From NCBI GenBank assembly GCA_910589655.1, contig CAJUTJ010000150.1:1-40119 (forward strand): a DNA stretch of 40,119 nucleotides, given 5' to 3'. The notes under the pieces were generated by a model. It was not told the DNA's origin. It ran no database searches and saw nothing but the letters and a program-made list of their open reading frames with translations. The position numbers and the translations under genes were made by a program. Of the stretch, positions 16,743 to 27,281 are shown one piece after another. This DNA comes from an uncultured Acetatifactor sp. (GTDB lineage Bacteria; Bacillota; Clostridia; Lachnospirales; Lachnospiraceae). The first letter of the stretch is position 1. The number at the start of each line of letters is the position of its first letter.

Positions 16743-17627
16743 ATGAGTGAAACATGTTTGTGGAAAGAACAATACCGCATCGGGAACAAAGAGATCGATG
16801 AGCAGCATTACCAGTTATTCTGTAAGATAGACAATCTGCTTGCTATTGCCAGAAGCGGTGACTTTGAGAAGAAAAAGAAAGAATGCTATGATTTGATTGA
16901 ATTCCTCATAGACTACACAAAATTTCATTTTGAGTCGGAGGAAAAGATTCAGAAGAAATTGCAGTATGTGGGGTATACTCAACATGTATGGATTCATAAG
17001 GAATTTATACAAACCATTCAGGACTATAAGGAAAAGCTGGAAAAAGATTTCTCACAGCTGGTATTAAAGAGCTTTGTGGGAACGCTGCTCACATGGCTTG
17101 CTCTGCATGTCTGTGGATGCGACAGAAAAATCATGCCCAATATTCCGCTGGAAGACCAAAATGCGCTGGCCGGAGCTGCGGAAAACATTGACTTGATTGT
17201 CTCTAAATTTTTGGCAGATACCTATGGACTTCAAGTGAAGAGGGCAAAGTCCTGTCTGTATAAGGGATTTGTGGAAGGAAAAGTTTTCGTCCGCAGAGTG
17301 GTCAAAGGGGAGAGTGAGTATGTCTTCCTGTACGGGCTTTCGGAGCAGATTGCCAGAGAATTATATACAACCATCAGTACTCTGGAGATAGGAGATATAG
17401 AGAAGCTGGATGAGATGGAAAGCTCCGCGTTGACGGAAATTACCAATATGATGTCCACCTATATCATGGGTATCCTTTCCAAAGAGCCGGTTACCAGTTT
17501 CCGGTATTCGGATACCGTCTATACAAAGGAATATAAGGATGATACATATAATCTGCGCGGCGGCGTTGTGATCAGCATCGAGACGAATCATGGGAATATG
17601 GAAGTGCTGTATTGCAAGGTGAAATAA
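16743..17627 (+). CDS. Bacteriohemerythrin fused to a CheX/CheC-type domain
   Basis: 294 residues with two domains. Residues 1-140 are a hemerythrin four-helix bundle with all seven di-iron ligands in place: His22, His62, Glu66, His81, His85, His122 and Asp127. Residues ~150-294 resemble the CheX/CheC/FliY CheY-P phosphatase fold, with the active-site signature Ser238-x3-Glu242-x2-Asn245 (SALTEITN). The RBS GGAAG before the ATG at 16743 is preferred over the upstream open frame. This suggests an oxygen- or NO-responsive phosphatase acting on a response regulator. No chemotaxis or flagellar genes are near. Phosphatase activity is inference from the motif. Confidence 0.88.
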   Translation: MSETCLWKEQYRIGNKEIDEQHYQLFCKIDNLLAIARSGDFEKKKKECYDLIEFLIDYTKFHFESEEKIQKKLQYVGYTQHVWIHKEFIQTIQDYKEKLEKDFSQLVLKSFVGTLLTWLALHVCGCDRKIMPNIPLEDQNALAGAAENIDLIVSKFLADTYGLQVKRAKSCLYKGFVEGKVFVRRVVKGESEYVFLYGLSEQIARELYTTISTLEIGDIEKLDEMESSALTEITNMMSTYIMGILSKEPVTSFRYSDTVYTKEYKDDTYNLRGGVVISIETNHGNMEVLYCKVK

Positions 17628-17658
17628 GCAAAGAGCTTTTAAATACAATCAAAAATCG

Positions 17659-17686
17659 GGAAGCCGGGGTTATAATCCCGGCTTCC
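17659..17686 (-). terminator. Terminator overlapping the pectinesterase stop codon
   Basis: 10-bp perfect stem (17659-17668, 17677-17686). On the minus strand it is followed by CGATTTTTG. The pectinesterase stop codon (17670-17672) lies in the loop. It separates the convergent hemerythrin and pectinesterase genes. Confidence 0.8.
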
Positions 17687-18716
17687 ATCCTTTTAACACG
17701 TTTTCCACCGTATATTCGGCAGCTTCGCTTTCCGTTATCTGATGGGAGAAATCCGCTCTTTCCCCGGAGGAGGCGCCGGGACCGTAGGAATTGTATTCTC
17801 CGAAATAGAAATGGTCATGGGGCTTTTTCCAATCCATCCAGCCCACAGGGTGGATATGCTCTCCCAGCTCGCAATGGAGGAACACAGTCTTTGCATACTC
17901 CCGCCAAGGACGGCCCAGATAGATGGAATGGGGAGGGCAGTCGCTGGTTAATTTGCAGTCCTTGAATACATAGCCGTATTTTTCCGACTGGGGGGTGGAA
18001 GCGGCGGTGACATAACCGTAGATTTTCTCCGAATCCTCCGGAAAAGGTTTTCCGGCCTGAAGTCTGGAGAAAATTTCACAGTTGTCAAAGTAAACGATAG
18101 CGCTTCCGAAAATAAAGTCCACATCGCCCTGTATAAAGCAGTTTCTAAACATTTGGCGGGTCATGGTGCGGGGGCGGAACTCGCCGGGACCCCGGAAGCC
18201 GCCTGCTTCGAATTCCTGCTCCGGAAGGGGGGCCGTGAAGAGGGTGTCTTGACCGCCCAGAAGTGCACAGTCTTCAAAATAACAGCGGTCGCCGTCCGTA
18301 TAGAGAGCCAGCGCCTGACCAACCTGATAACCGTAGCCGGAATCGTTTTGGATCGTCATATGTACCGCCTTGAAATCCTGAGCATCAATACGCAGTGTAG
18401 CGGTGCGGAAGGTGCCCCGTTTTATACCGTCGGGCATAATTTCCTGTGCATAATCGCCGTAGACCAGCACCACATCGCCGCGGTCTTCGCCTTCCCCTAA
18501 AAAGGTTACATTGGGACGGGTGACAGTGATTTTTTCCCGGTAGACACCTTTGCCGATATGAATGACTACGGGAGGGATATCTGACGTGGGGGCAGGAAAT
18601 TCTTTTTCCGGATTTTCATAAGGAATGCTGGCTAATGCTGCCTCCAAGGTGGAAAAATTGGGGCTTTGTTCCGGCATGTTGACATAAATGTGCTGTTCGT
18701 TGCAAGCTGTAGACAT
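17670..18716 (-). CDS. Pectinesterase, CE8 family, cytoplasmic
   Basis: Removes methyl esters from pectin (carbohydrate esterase family 8), giving galacturonate chains that GH28 can cut. The 348 residues form a beta-helix. Family motifs in order: GQALAL (133-138), GGQDTL (154-159, with the acid/base Asp157), GDVDFIFG (197-204, nucleophile Asp200) and LGRPW (267-271, Arg269). There is no signal peptide, so it likely acts on imported methylated oligogalacturonides. AGGAGG lies eight bases before the ATG, and a sigma-A-like promoter lies ~90 bases upstream. It is a single-gene unit, away from the uxa operons but in the same pathway. Between QDTL and DFIFG it has an insertion of about 20 residues relative to short plant forms. 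Confidence 0.94.
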   Translation of the reverse strand: MSTACNEQHIYVNMPEQSPNFSTLEAALASIPYENPEKEFPAPTSDIPPVVIHIGKGVYREKITVTRPNVTFLGEGEDRGDVVLVYGDYAQEIMPDGIKRGTFRTATLRIDAQDFKAVHMTIQNDSGYGYQVGQALALYTDGDRCYFEDCALLGGQDTLFTAPLPEQEFEAGGFRGPGEFRPRTMTRQMFRNCFIQGDVDFIFGSAIVYFDNCEIFSRLQAGKPFPEDSEKIYGYVTAASTPQSEKYGYVFKDCKLTSDCPPHSIYLGRPWREYAKTVFLHCELGEHIHPVGWMDWKKPHDHFYFGEYNSYGPGASSGERADFSHQITESEAAEYTVENVLKGWKPGL

Positions 18717-18803
18717 GATAAACTCCTCCTGATCTATAAGTGTAGGGTTTCATATAACATACCTCGGATTTGATACCCGAGTAGTTTTCTTTTGGACAGT
18801 ATA

Positions 18804-18833
18804 ATTATACCGTGGTTTTGGTTTGGTTTGCAA
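18804..18833 (-). promoter_or_regulatory. Probable pectinesterase promoter
   Basis: On the minus strand: TTGCAA (18833-18828), 18 bases, TATAAT (18809-18804). The -10 lies in a small palindrome, GTATAATTATAC. Confidence 0.55.
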
Positions 18834-18872
18834 GTCTTCAAAAAGGCTAAAAAGCTTTTTGTGCGTCTGCTG

Positions 18873-19005
18873 GTTACTGTTTACTCGCTGCCGCCGCGAG
18901 GTGTTTTCACGCTGTTTCTGCGTCATAAACCCGAGACAGACATGCGCGAAACCGCTGTTTTGCGCTTTCTGTGCATAGGATGCTGTGAACGGAGTGAACC
19001 GTAAC
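18873..19005. repeat. Dispersed palindromic element, copy D
   Basis: Starts GTTACTGTTTACTC and ends GAGTGAACCGTAAC, with the GCGCGAAACCGCTGTTTTGC core. Same orientation as copies A and B. It occupies most of the spacer between the two leftward genes. Confidence 0.85.
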
Positions 19006-19037
19006 AAAATCAGCGTCAAAATACCTCACGGCAGCAG

Positions 19038-20192
19038 TCAATGCAGCAGCAAAGCGGCCGCTCCGTACAGTACAGCCAGAAAAACGAGATTATAGAGGGT
19101 AAATGTTTTCAGATAGGCACCCTTTGCCGCCCCTTTTTCCGTACCATAAAGCCGATAGGAAATCACACTGGCCAAGGAGGCGATGAGAGTCCCAAGGCCG
19201 CCGATATTTACACCGTAGAGCAAGGGGCGCGCCGCATCCGTAAAGCCGGACAGAAGAATTGCGGCGGGAACGTTACTGATGACCTGAGAAAACAGGACAC
19301 CCAGCAAAAGCTCTCTGTTTTGGATAAAAGAGCGCAGGAAGTCAGCGATGACAGGAATCTTTTCCATATTTCCGATAAATACGAAGAAGCAGACGAAGGT
19401 CAGCAGAAGAAAGTAATCTATCCGGCCAAACAGACTGCGGTTCAGAAAACAGACGGAAATGATAATGATGGCAAGCATAACGGGCCATGGCAGAATCCGC
19501 ACCACACAGAGAAGACAGATTAGGAACAGAAACAGCCATGCGGCAAGTTTTCCCGGTTGGGGAGCGGATTGGGGACAGGGGGGCGCCGTATCTTCCGGCG
19601 GGGTGCTTTTTCCTGAGAGCGCTCCTAAGGATTCCTTTTTCAACAGAAGGGCGCTAAGGCACAGGAGCAAGCCGGAGAGGACGGTCAACGGCAGCATATA
19701 CAGCAGAAAGGTTCCCATGGAAAGGGAAAAGGCGGAATAGAGATAAAGATTCTGCGGATTGCCGATAGGAGTGAGCATACTGCCCAGATTGGCGGCAATG
19801 GTTTGGAGCACAATAACTGGAACCAGCATCCCCCTTTGGCCGGACATGGATAATACCATGATTGCAAAGGGGACAAAGGTAATCAACGCCACATCATTGG
19901 TAATCAACATGGAAGAAAAGAAACAGAGGGAAATCAGCAATATGGCCAGCTGTCTGGTGGAGGTTGCTTTTTTCAACAATAGCTGTCCCAGAAACTTGAA
20001 TACGCCGATGTCCTGCAGGCCGCCCACCACCAGCATCAGGCAGAACAGCAGGGCCAGCACTCTATAATCCGGATAAGCAAAGTATCCGGCGGATGGATGC
20101 ACGAAGAAAGCCGACAAAAATGCCAGAAGTGCGGCGATGCAGAGTACGGTTTCTTTCTTAAAAAATCTATGTACGGAATGCAAATATTTCAT
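19038..20192 (-). CDS. Ion transporter superfamily permease (SLC13/ArsB/YbiR-like)
   Basis: A 384-residue inner-membrane protein with about ten hydrophobic helices and a soluble Pro-rich loop near residues 195-215. The motifs TNDVALITFVPF and GNPQNLYLY (first half) and SQVISNVPAAILLSGF (second half) are the paired re-entrant-loop motifs of the ion transporter superfamily, which includes citrate, arsenite and Na+/H+ carriers. The substrate cannot be assigned; a dicarboxylate or anion is likely. The only upstream ribosome binding site, GAGGGG, belongs to a 65-bp tandem repeat, and two 21-codon micro-ORFs precede the gene. Confidence 0.88.
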   Translation of the reverse strand: MKYLHSVHRFFKKETVLCIAALLAFLSAFFVHPSAGYFAYPDYRVLALLFCLMLVVGGLQDIGVFKFLGQLLLKKATSTRQLAILLISLCFFSSMLITNDVALITFVPFAIMVLSMSGQRGMLVPVIVLQTIAANLGSMLTPIGNPQNLYLYSAFSLSMGTFLLYMLPLTVLSGLLLCLSALLLKKESLGALSGKSTPPEDTAPPCPQSAPQPGKLAAWLFLFLICLLCVVRILPWPVMLAIIIISVCFLNRSLFGRIDYFLLLTFVCFFVFIGNMEKIPVIADFLRSFIQNRELLLGVLFSQVISNVPAAILLSGFTDAARPLLYGVNIGGLGTLIASLASVISYRLYGTEKGAAKGAYLKTFTLYNLVFLAVLYGAAALLLH

Positions 20193-20195
20193 AGT

Positions 20196-20261
20196 TTATA
20201 CCCCTCTGCGCGCAGCGCGCGCACTCAAATCAATAGTTGAATGAGCATTTTCATTCAACAT
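20196..20261 (-). CDS. Leader micro-ORF 2 (21 residues)
   Basis: Nearly identical to micro-ORF 1 (two residue changes), with GAGGGG four bases before its ATG at 20261. Its TAA at 20196-20198 lies three bases before the permease ATG and in the same frame, so ribosomes ending here could restart on the permease gene. The arginine- and alanine-rich end (ARAARRGV) is encoded by the GC hairpin. Confidence 0.45.
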   Translation of the reverse strand: MLNENAHSTIDLSARAARRGV

Positions 20262-20326
20262 TATACCCCTCTGCGCGCAACGCGCGCATTCAAATCAATA
20301 GTTGAATGAGCATTTTCATTCAACAT
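20261..20326 (-). CDS. Leader micro-ORF 1 (21 residues)
   Basis: The minus-strand ATG at 20326 is preceded by GAGGGA four bases away. It encodes 21 residues beginning MLNENAHSTIDL and ending RRGV. Its TAA stop overlaps the ATG of the second micro-ORF (TAATG), a layout for coupled translation. Whether it is translated is inference. Confidence 0.45.
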   Translation of the reverse strand: MLNENAHSTIDLNARVARRGV

Positions 20327-20419
20327 TATATCCCTCTGCGCGCAACGCGCGCACTCAAATTTTAATTCATCTTTTCTGCTATGTCAACGCAGTTTGCGTA
20401 TATCTTCATAGGAAACCCT

Positions 20420-20503
20420 CAGACATGCGGGCGTAAAAACGCATTCTTTCCCCGTTTTGTGTGCGCTATTGTGACGGTTCAGCCCTGTCTAAACTGTTTC
20501 GAT
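20420..20503. repeat. Partial copy G of the second repeat subfamily
   Basis: GACATGCGGGCG, AACGCATTCTTTC, CGTTTTGTGTGC and GGTTCAG.CCTGTCT are the reverse complement of copy F (13243-13384) with the end missing. The remaining 20361-20629 spacer is AT-rich, with no gene. Confidence 0.6.
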
Positions 20504-20583
20504 AGAGCAAAACCGTAGCTGCAAATAATTGCAAAATTATAAAGATTGTGTTATACATGGTTTATATTGGATATTAACGGGAA

Positions 20584-20610
20584 ATTCAGGCGTTGTCAGA
20601 AGACCTGAAT
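20584..20610 (+). other. Hairpin before the Nudix gene
   Basis: ATTCAGG (20584-20590) pairs with CCTGAAT (20604-20610), close upstream of the gene at 20630. It may affect the mRNA 5' region. Confidence 0.35.
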
Positions 20611-20629
20611 CTGCAGGCGGCGGAAAGGA

Positions 20630-21721
20630 ATGGATATTAATATGGATCATTACACAAGAGGATACGAGACGGGGCAATGCAAATGTACGGAGAAAAGCAT
20701 AGAAAGTGGGGAAAACACTGAAAACGGCCCGCGGAATATAGAGCTGTGGGATGCCTATAACGAAGATGGCAAATTAGCCGGATGCGATTTGGTCCGGGGG
20801 GAAAAGATTCCGGAAGGGTTAAGGCATTTAGTGGCAGAAGTATTTGTTATGCACAAGGACGGCTCCATTCTTTTAATGCAGAGAGATTTCGGTAAGGCTG
20901 CTTATCCGGGCTTGTGGGAGAGCGGCGCCGGCGGTTCCGTACTGAAAGGTGAAAGCGCCATAGACGGCGCCGTGAGAGAACTGTGGGAAGAAACAGGAAT
21001 TACTTCCAATACGGATTTGGAGAATTTATATTATACGATAACGGACACCACCATATATCAAGGATATTTATGTGTGACCGGTATTCCGAAGGATGGGATA
21101 AGGCTTCAAAAAGGGGAAACCATTGCCTTCCGCTGGGTCAGTAAAGAAGAATTCCTAGAGGTTTTTTATTCCGGCCGGTATGTGGACGGATTGAGAGAGC
21201 GGTTGAAAGAATTTGTAGAACAAGACTTTCGGCTAGAACAGGATTGCTGTATCTCCAAGAATCAACAGTATTTCAGATATCGCGCCGCTGCTATTATTAT
21301 AGAGGATGGTGCCGTGCTTATGGCGAAAAATAACATGGATGATTATTATTACAGTATAGGAGGGGGCGTCCATCTGGGGGAAACCTCCGAACAGGCTGTT
21401 GTCCGTGAGGTATTCGAAGAAACGGGCGTACAATATGAGGTGGATAGGCTTGTTTTTGTGAATGAATGTTTCTTTGACGGGACGGGTTCATTGGAAGGAA
21501 AAGAATGCCACGGCATCGAATTCTATTACCTGATGAAACCCAGAGGAACAAGGGAATTAGGCAGCGCCGCAGGCTCCGGCTTGACGGGCGGCAAAGAATA
21601 TATGTGCTGGCTGCCAATTGACAGACTGAATGAATATAAGGAATTTCCTTTGTTTTTCAGAGAAAAGCTTTCCGGCCTCGGCAAGGGAATCGAACATATT
21701 GTTTCGGATGAAAGGGCATGA
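20630..21721 (+). CDS. Double Nudix hydrolase
   Basis: 363 residues with two complete Nudix domains. Box 1 runs 102-124 (GSVLKGE through REL.EETGI) and box 2 runs 245-267 (GGVHLGE through REVFEETGV); both keep the G-x5-E-x7-REUxEExGU pattern needed for Mg2+ binding. The first domain resembles YfcD/IPP-isomerase-like Nudix proteins (VAEVFVMHKDGSILLMQR, landmark VMHKDG), the second MutT-like ones. Both should therefore be active on nucleoside diphosphate-X substrates. The ATG at 20642 has better spacing to AAAGGA than the one at 20630, so the protein may start at residue 5. The N-terminal ~30 residues look unstructured. Confidence 0.88.
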   Translation: MDINMDHYTRGYETGQCKCTEKSIESGENTENGPRNIELWDAYNEDGKLAGCDLVRGEKIPEGLRHLVAEVFVMHKDGSILLMQRDFGKAAYPGLWESGAGGSVLKGESAIDGAVRELWEETGITSNTDLENLYYTITDTTIYQGYLCVTGIPKDGIRLQKGETIAFRWVSKEEFLEVFYSGRYVDGLRERLKEFVEQDFRLEQDCCISKNQQYFRYRAAAIIIEDGAVLMAKNNMDDYYYSIGGGVHLGETSEQAVVREVFEETGVQYEVDRLVFVNECFFDGTGSLEGKECHGIEFYYLMKPRGTRELGSAAGSGLTGGKEYMCWLPIDRLNEYKEFPLFFREKLSGLGKGIEHIVSDERA

Positions 21722-21858
21722 TTCATGGATCTTGAATTTAGAGAATAAGCTCCCTTGCTTATTCGGCGAGACGCCGTGCGCAAACCCGCTGTTCTTGCGG
21801 GGGGTGTGCATCTTCACAGGAAATCCCCAGACTTTCATGCATGGTGGAGACGCCGGAA

Positions 21859-21952
21859 TGCACAGAAATCGCAAAACAGCGATTTCGCGCATGTCTGTCT
21901 CGGGTTTATCACGCAGAAACAGCGTGGTTCAGTGACCTGTCTGAACTGTTAC
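21859..21952. repeat. Partial copy E of the dispersed element joined to the short hairpin
   Basis: Bases 21859-21926 are identical to 16490-16557 in copy C. They run straight into the GGTTCAGTGACCTG hairpin (21926-21952) also found at 3680-3709. So two repeat types are fused here. The 21722-22065 spacer has nothing else clear. Confidence 0.85.
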
Positions 21953-22065
21953 GATGGAAATAAAAGATCGCTAAGGGATTTCAGCTTTTTATTGAAACTG
22001 TGGCTTTCATATGCTACAATAAAGAGTAAGTGTTTTGAATTTAGTAGAAAGGTATGGAATACTAA

Positions 22066-24633
<2,568 letters not shown>

Positions 24634-24669
24634 AGCGATAGCAAAATTTATAGAAAGAAGGTGACGCAA

Positions 24670-25783
24670 TTGGTAGAATTAGATCAGATGAAGACAGAAA
24701 TTCAGGCATACGAAACACCATTGGCGGAAGTGAGGGATTCACTTTGACCTCGCTAACAAGGTGAAGCGGATCGAAGAATTGGAAATGGAGATGGAGGCTC
24801 CCGGCTTCTGGGATGACCCTGACCGCTCCAACAAACAAATGAAGGAACTGAAAAACTTAAAAAATGTGGTGGAGCAGTGCGATAATCTTTCCGGTCAGTA
24901 TGATGATATATTAACTTTGATCGAAATGGGCAATGAGGAAGAAGACGAATCAATGGTCACCGAGATCAGAGGAGAGATGGATGCATTTATCAGCGAGTTC
25001 GAGGAGCTTCGCATCGGAACATTGCTTTCCGAGGAATATGACAGGAATAATGCCATATTGAAGCTGAATGCCGGTGCGGGCGGAACGGAGAGCTGTGACT
25101 GGTGCAGTATGCTGTACCGTATGTATACCAGATGGGCGGAGCGCAAAGGTTTTTCCTTGGAAGTGCTGGACTTTCTGGACGGCGACGAGGCAGGTATCAA
25201 GTCGGTGACTTTTCAGGTGAACGGCGAAAATGCTTACGGCTATCTGAAATCCGAGAAAGGTGTTCACAGATTGGTGAGGATTTCACCTTTTAACGCACAG
25301 GGAAAACGGCAGACTTCTTTTGTCTCGTTGGATGTTATGCCGGATATTGAGGAAGATCTGGATGTGGAGATCGACGAGAAGGATCTGCGGATTGACACCT
25401 ACCGAAGCAGCGGTGCGGGCGGACAGCATATCAATAAAACTTCCTCGGCTATCCGTATTACACATATTCCCACAGGCACGGTGGTGCAGTGTCAGAATGA
25501 GCGCAGCCAGTTCCAGAACAAGGATAAGGCTATGCAGATGTTGAAGGCGAAGCTGTATCTGCTGAAGCAGGAGGCAAATGTGGAAAAGCTTTCCGATATC
25601 CGCGGTGAAATCAAGGAAATCGGCTGGGGAAACCAGATTCGTTCTTATGTGTTACAGCCGTATAAGCTGGTAAAGGATTTAAGAACCGATGTGGAAACGG
25701 GCAATGCGGATGCGGTGCTGGACGGCGCCCTTGACCCTTTTATCAACGGATATTTAAAGTGGATCAATACAAAAGCACAGTAA
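24670..25783 (+). CDS. prfB: Peptide chain release factor 2, programmed +1 frameshift
   Basis: Reads UGA and UAA stop codons. The gene is split: 24670-24744 (25 codons, TTG start, AAGAAGG eight bases upstream), then +1 into 24746-25783, giving 370 residues. The slip site CTT TGA C at 24742-24748 is the conserved RF2 autoregulation site. SPF (stop recognition) lies at 205-207 and GGQ (peptide release) at 250-252, the same numbers as in E. coli RF2, which confirms the joined frame. It follows secA by 36 bases and ends at a strong terminator. Confidence 0.97.
24731..24748 (+). promoter_or_regulatory. prfB frameshift signal
   Basis: TGAGGGATTCACTTTGAC: an SD-like GAGGG a few bases before CTT-TGA-C. 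When RF2 is scarce the ribosome pauses at UGA and slips +1, so RF2 controls its own level (established for this family). Confidence 0.93.
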
Positions 25784-25810
25784 ATTGGAAAATAAAAAGT
25801 ATAATAAAAA

Positions 25811-25842
25811 AAACCTGCGGATTGTTAATTTTCCGCAGGTTT
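25811..25842. terminator. Bidirectional terminator between prfB and the DUF975 gene
   Basis: 11-bp stem (25811-25821, 25832-25842). The minus strand ends in a run of T's, and the plus strand in TTTCATTAT. The DUF975 stop codon lies in the loop. Confidence 0.85.
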
Positions 25843-26583
25843 CATTATGTCTAAATAGAAGCAGGTGTAAGTCATCTGCATATAGGGAGTCAGCCATAGA
25901 AAACCGATTCCAAGGCTGCAGATCCCTAAAATTATCATTGGAATGAAGGTAAGCTGTAAATAGAACAGACGTCCTTTATTGTTTTTCATCACTTGGAAAG
26001 AAAGCGCCAGTGTTTCTTTAGGGGTGCGGTCGGGATAGTCCAGCATCAGGTAAAAAATCTGGGATAATCCCAAAGAAACAGGGACATATACGCAAAAGCC
26101 TATTGCCATCACAACAAAAGTGATAAGCATCATTTTCGGGTCGTGGGTTCTCAGATAAGCGTTGAGGCAGTATTGGTAGGGATATAGACATACCGCGTTG
26201 CATAAACCCATTGCGCCGGAGAGGATCAAGGCCTTTCCGGAATCCCTTTGAAAGCCATAGAATAAATTTACCGTGGCGTGGGGCTGGCCGCAGGCTACAT
26301 TCAAGTAAAATAAAGTCATTCCGGCCCGCAGGATGCCTAAGACAATTACAGCAGCCAGATTGATCAACTCGAATATCACAGTGATAGCAACGGCGGCAGG
26401 TATGGAATCTGTCATGGCGTAAACGGTGGCCGTTGTGGTACCCGAAATAGAACTGACTAACATGGATACGCTGCCCGTAATCAGACCGTACATTAACAGA
26501 ACCAGCATGGCTGCTCCGTATTTTCCTTGCAATTTATCTTTTGCCAGATTTTTTAATTGATAAGGCTTCTTATATTGCTTCAT
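25825..26583 (-). CDS. DUF975 family membrane protein
   Basis: 252 residues with about five to six membrane helices after a basic N-terminus (MKQYKKPYQLKNLAKDKLQG). The segment LALSFQVMKNNKGRLFYLQL near residue 193-212 is the DUF975 signature. The function of the family is unknown. GGAG lies eight bases before the ATG. The stop is inside the shared terminator. The metalloprotease-like gene lies 24 bases upstream on the same strand, so the two may be cotranscribed. Confidence 0.9.
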   Translation of the reverse strand: MKQYKKPYQLKNLAKDKLQGKYGAAMLVLLMYGLITGSVSMLVSSISGTTTATVYAMTDSIPAAVAITVIFELINLAAVIVLGILRAGMTLFYLNVACGQPHATVNLFYGFQRDSGKALILSGAMGLCNAVCLYPYQYCLNAYLRTHDPKMMLITFVVMAIGFCVYVPVSLGLSQIFYLMLDYPDRTPKETLALSFQVMKNNKGRLFYLQLTFIPMIILGICSLGIGFLWLTPYMQMTYTCFYLDIMKPAEN

Positions 26584-26607
26584 GAAATGCTCCGATATTA
26601 TCCTTAC

Positions 26608-27135
26608 TTAAACAGCGTAATCCAGATTCATGCCTGCGTATTTTTCGTGGTCGGCAGCCTTCAGATCTTTCTGGTAAGGATTTTCTTCATCATAATATTT
26701 AATCTGGGTATCTGTGGTGCCTCCGGATACATAGCTCCGTCCGCATTCGGGACAGATGGACGTATGGATGGAGACGGTGGCGGATACTACCTTGCCGTTT
26801 CCGGTTGCGGCTTTCGAATAGGCGTTAGTAACGTGTTCCTGTTCATGGGACCGCACTGCGGAAGCAGCGCTTTCGGGAGAAATATGGGCGGGACTCTTAA
26901 AGGATACCATCTCGTCAGAGCCGTCCTTATATTTGCGGTTCTTGCAGGTCTGGCATTCTTGATTGGGATCTTTGATACCCAGCCGTTCTTTGCGTTCCGC
27001 TTCCTTTTTGGCTTTGGCTCCGGGAAGCTCTATGTTCTCTACGGAGGGAGAATCCGAAGCCCCTGACATGCCGCCCCGTCCGACCGCATTTGAACCGTAA
27101 CTTCCGTAATCGCCCAATGAAGATACATTCATCAT
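26608..27135 (-). CDS. Putative metalloprotease, CJM1_0395/SprA-like
   Basis: 175 residues from the ATG at 27135, chosen because AGGAGG lies eight bases upstream; the longer open frame includes this site. HEQEH (97-101) is a zinc-protease-type HExxH, in the SAVRSHEQEHVTNAY context of the CJM1_0395 (SprA-related) family. Two CxxC pairs, Cys61/64 and Cys128/131, may bind a second metal. The N-terminal 30 residues are Gly/Ser-rich and there is no signal peptide. Activity is not proven for the family. Confidence 0.85.
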   Translation of the reverse strand: MMNVSSLGDYGSYGSNAVGRGGMSGASDSPSVENIELPGAKAKKEAERKERLGIKDPNQECQTCKNRKYKDGSDEMVSFKSPAHISPESAASAVRSHEQEHVTNAYSKAATGNGKVVSATVSIHTSICPECGRSYVSGGTTDTQIKYYDEENPYQKDLKAADHEKYAGMNLDYAV

Positions 27136-27281
27136 AATAGTTGTCCTCCTATTCCAGTACCGTCCCTGCACTGCGGCGCCCCCGTATATGGAAGAATTTT
27201 TCGCCGCGCATGCGTCAAAAAATCCTTCCGGGCGCCTTCGTTTCGGGACTGAAAAAATGTTCCAGTACCGTCCCTTTTATT

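Larger units (their letters stand above)
20196..20360. repeat. 65-bp tandem repeat, 2.5 copies
   Basis: Units start at 20196, 20261 and 20326 (the last is partial, ending ~20360). Each full unit has two hairpins: TGCGCG/CGCGCA around a 5-base loop, and GTTGAATGA/TCATTCAAC around GCATTT. On the minus strand each unit carries GAGGGG (GAGGGA in the third) and an ATG. Confidence 0.9.

Noticed and set aside
20196..20360. Possible CRISPR array
   Set aside because: Whole 65-bp units are repeated; there are no variable spacers.
24745..24747. Premature stop in prfB as a damaged gene
   Set aside because: It is the conserved programmed +1 frameshift site (CTT TGA C), and motif positions in the joined protein match known RF2.
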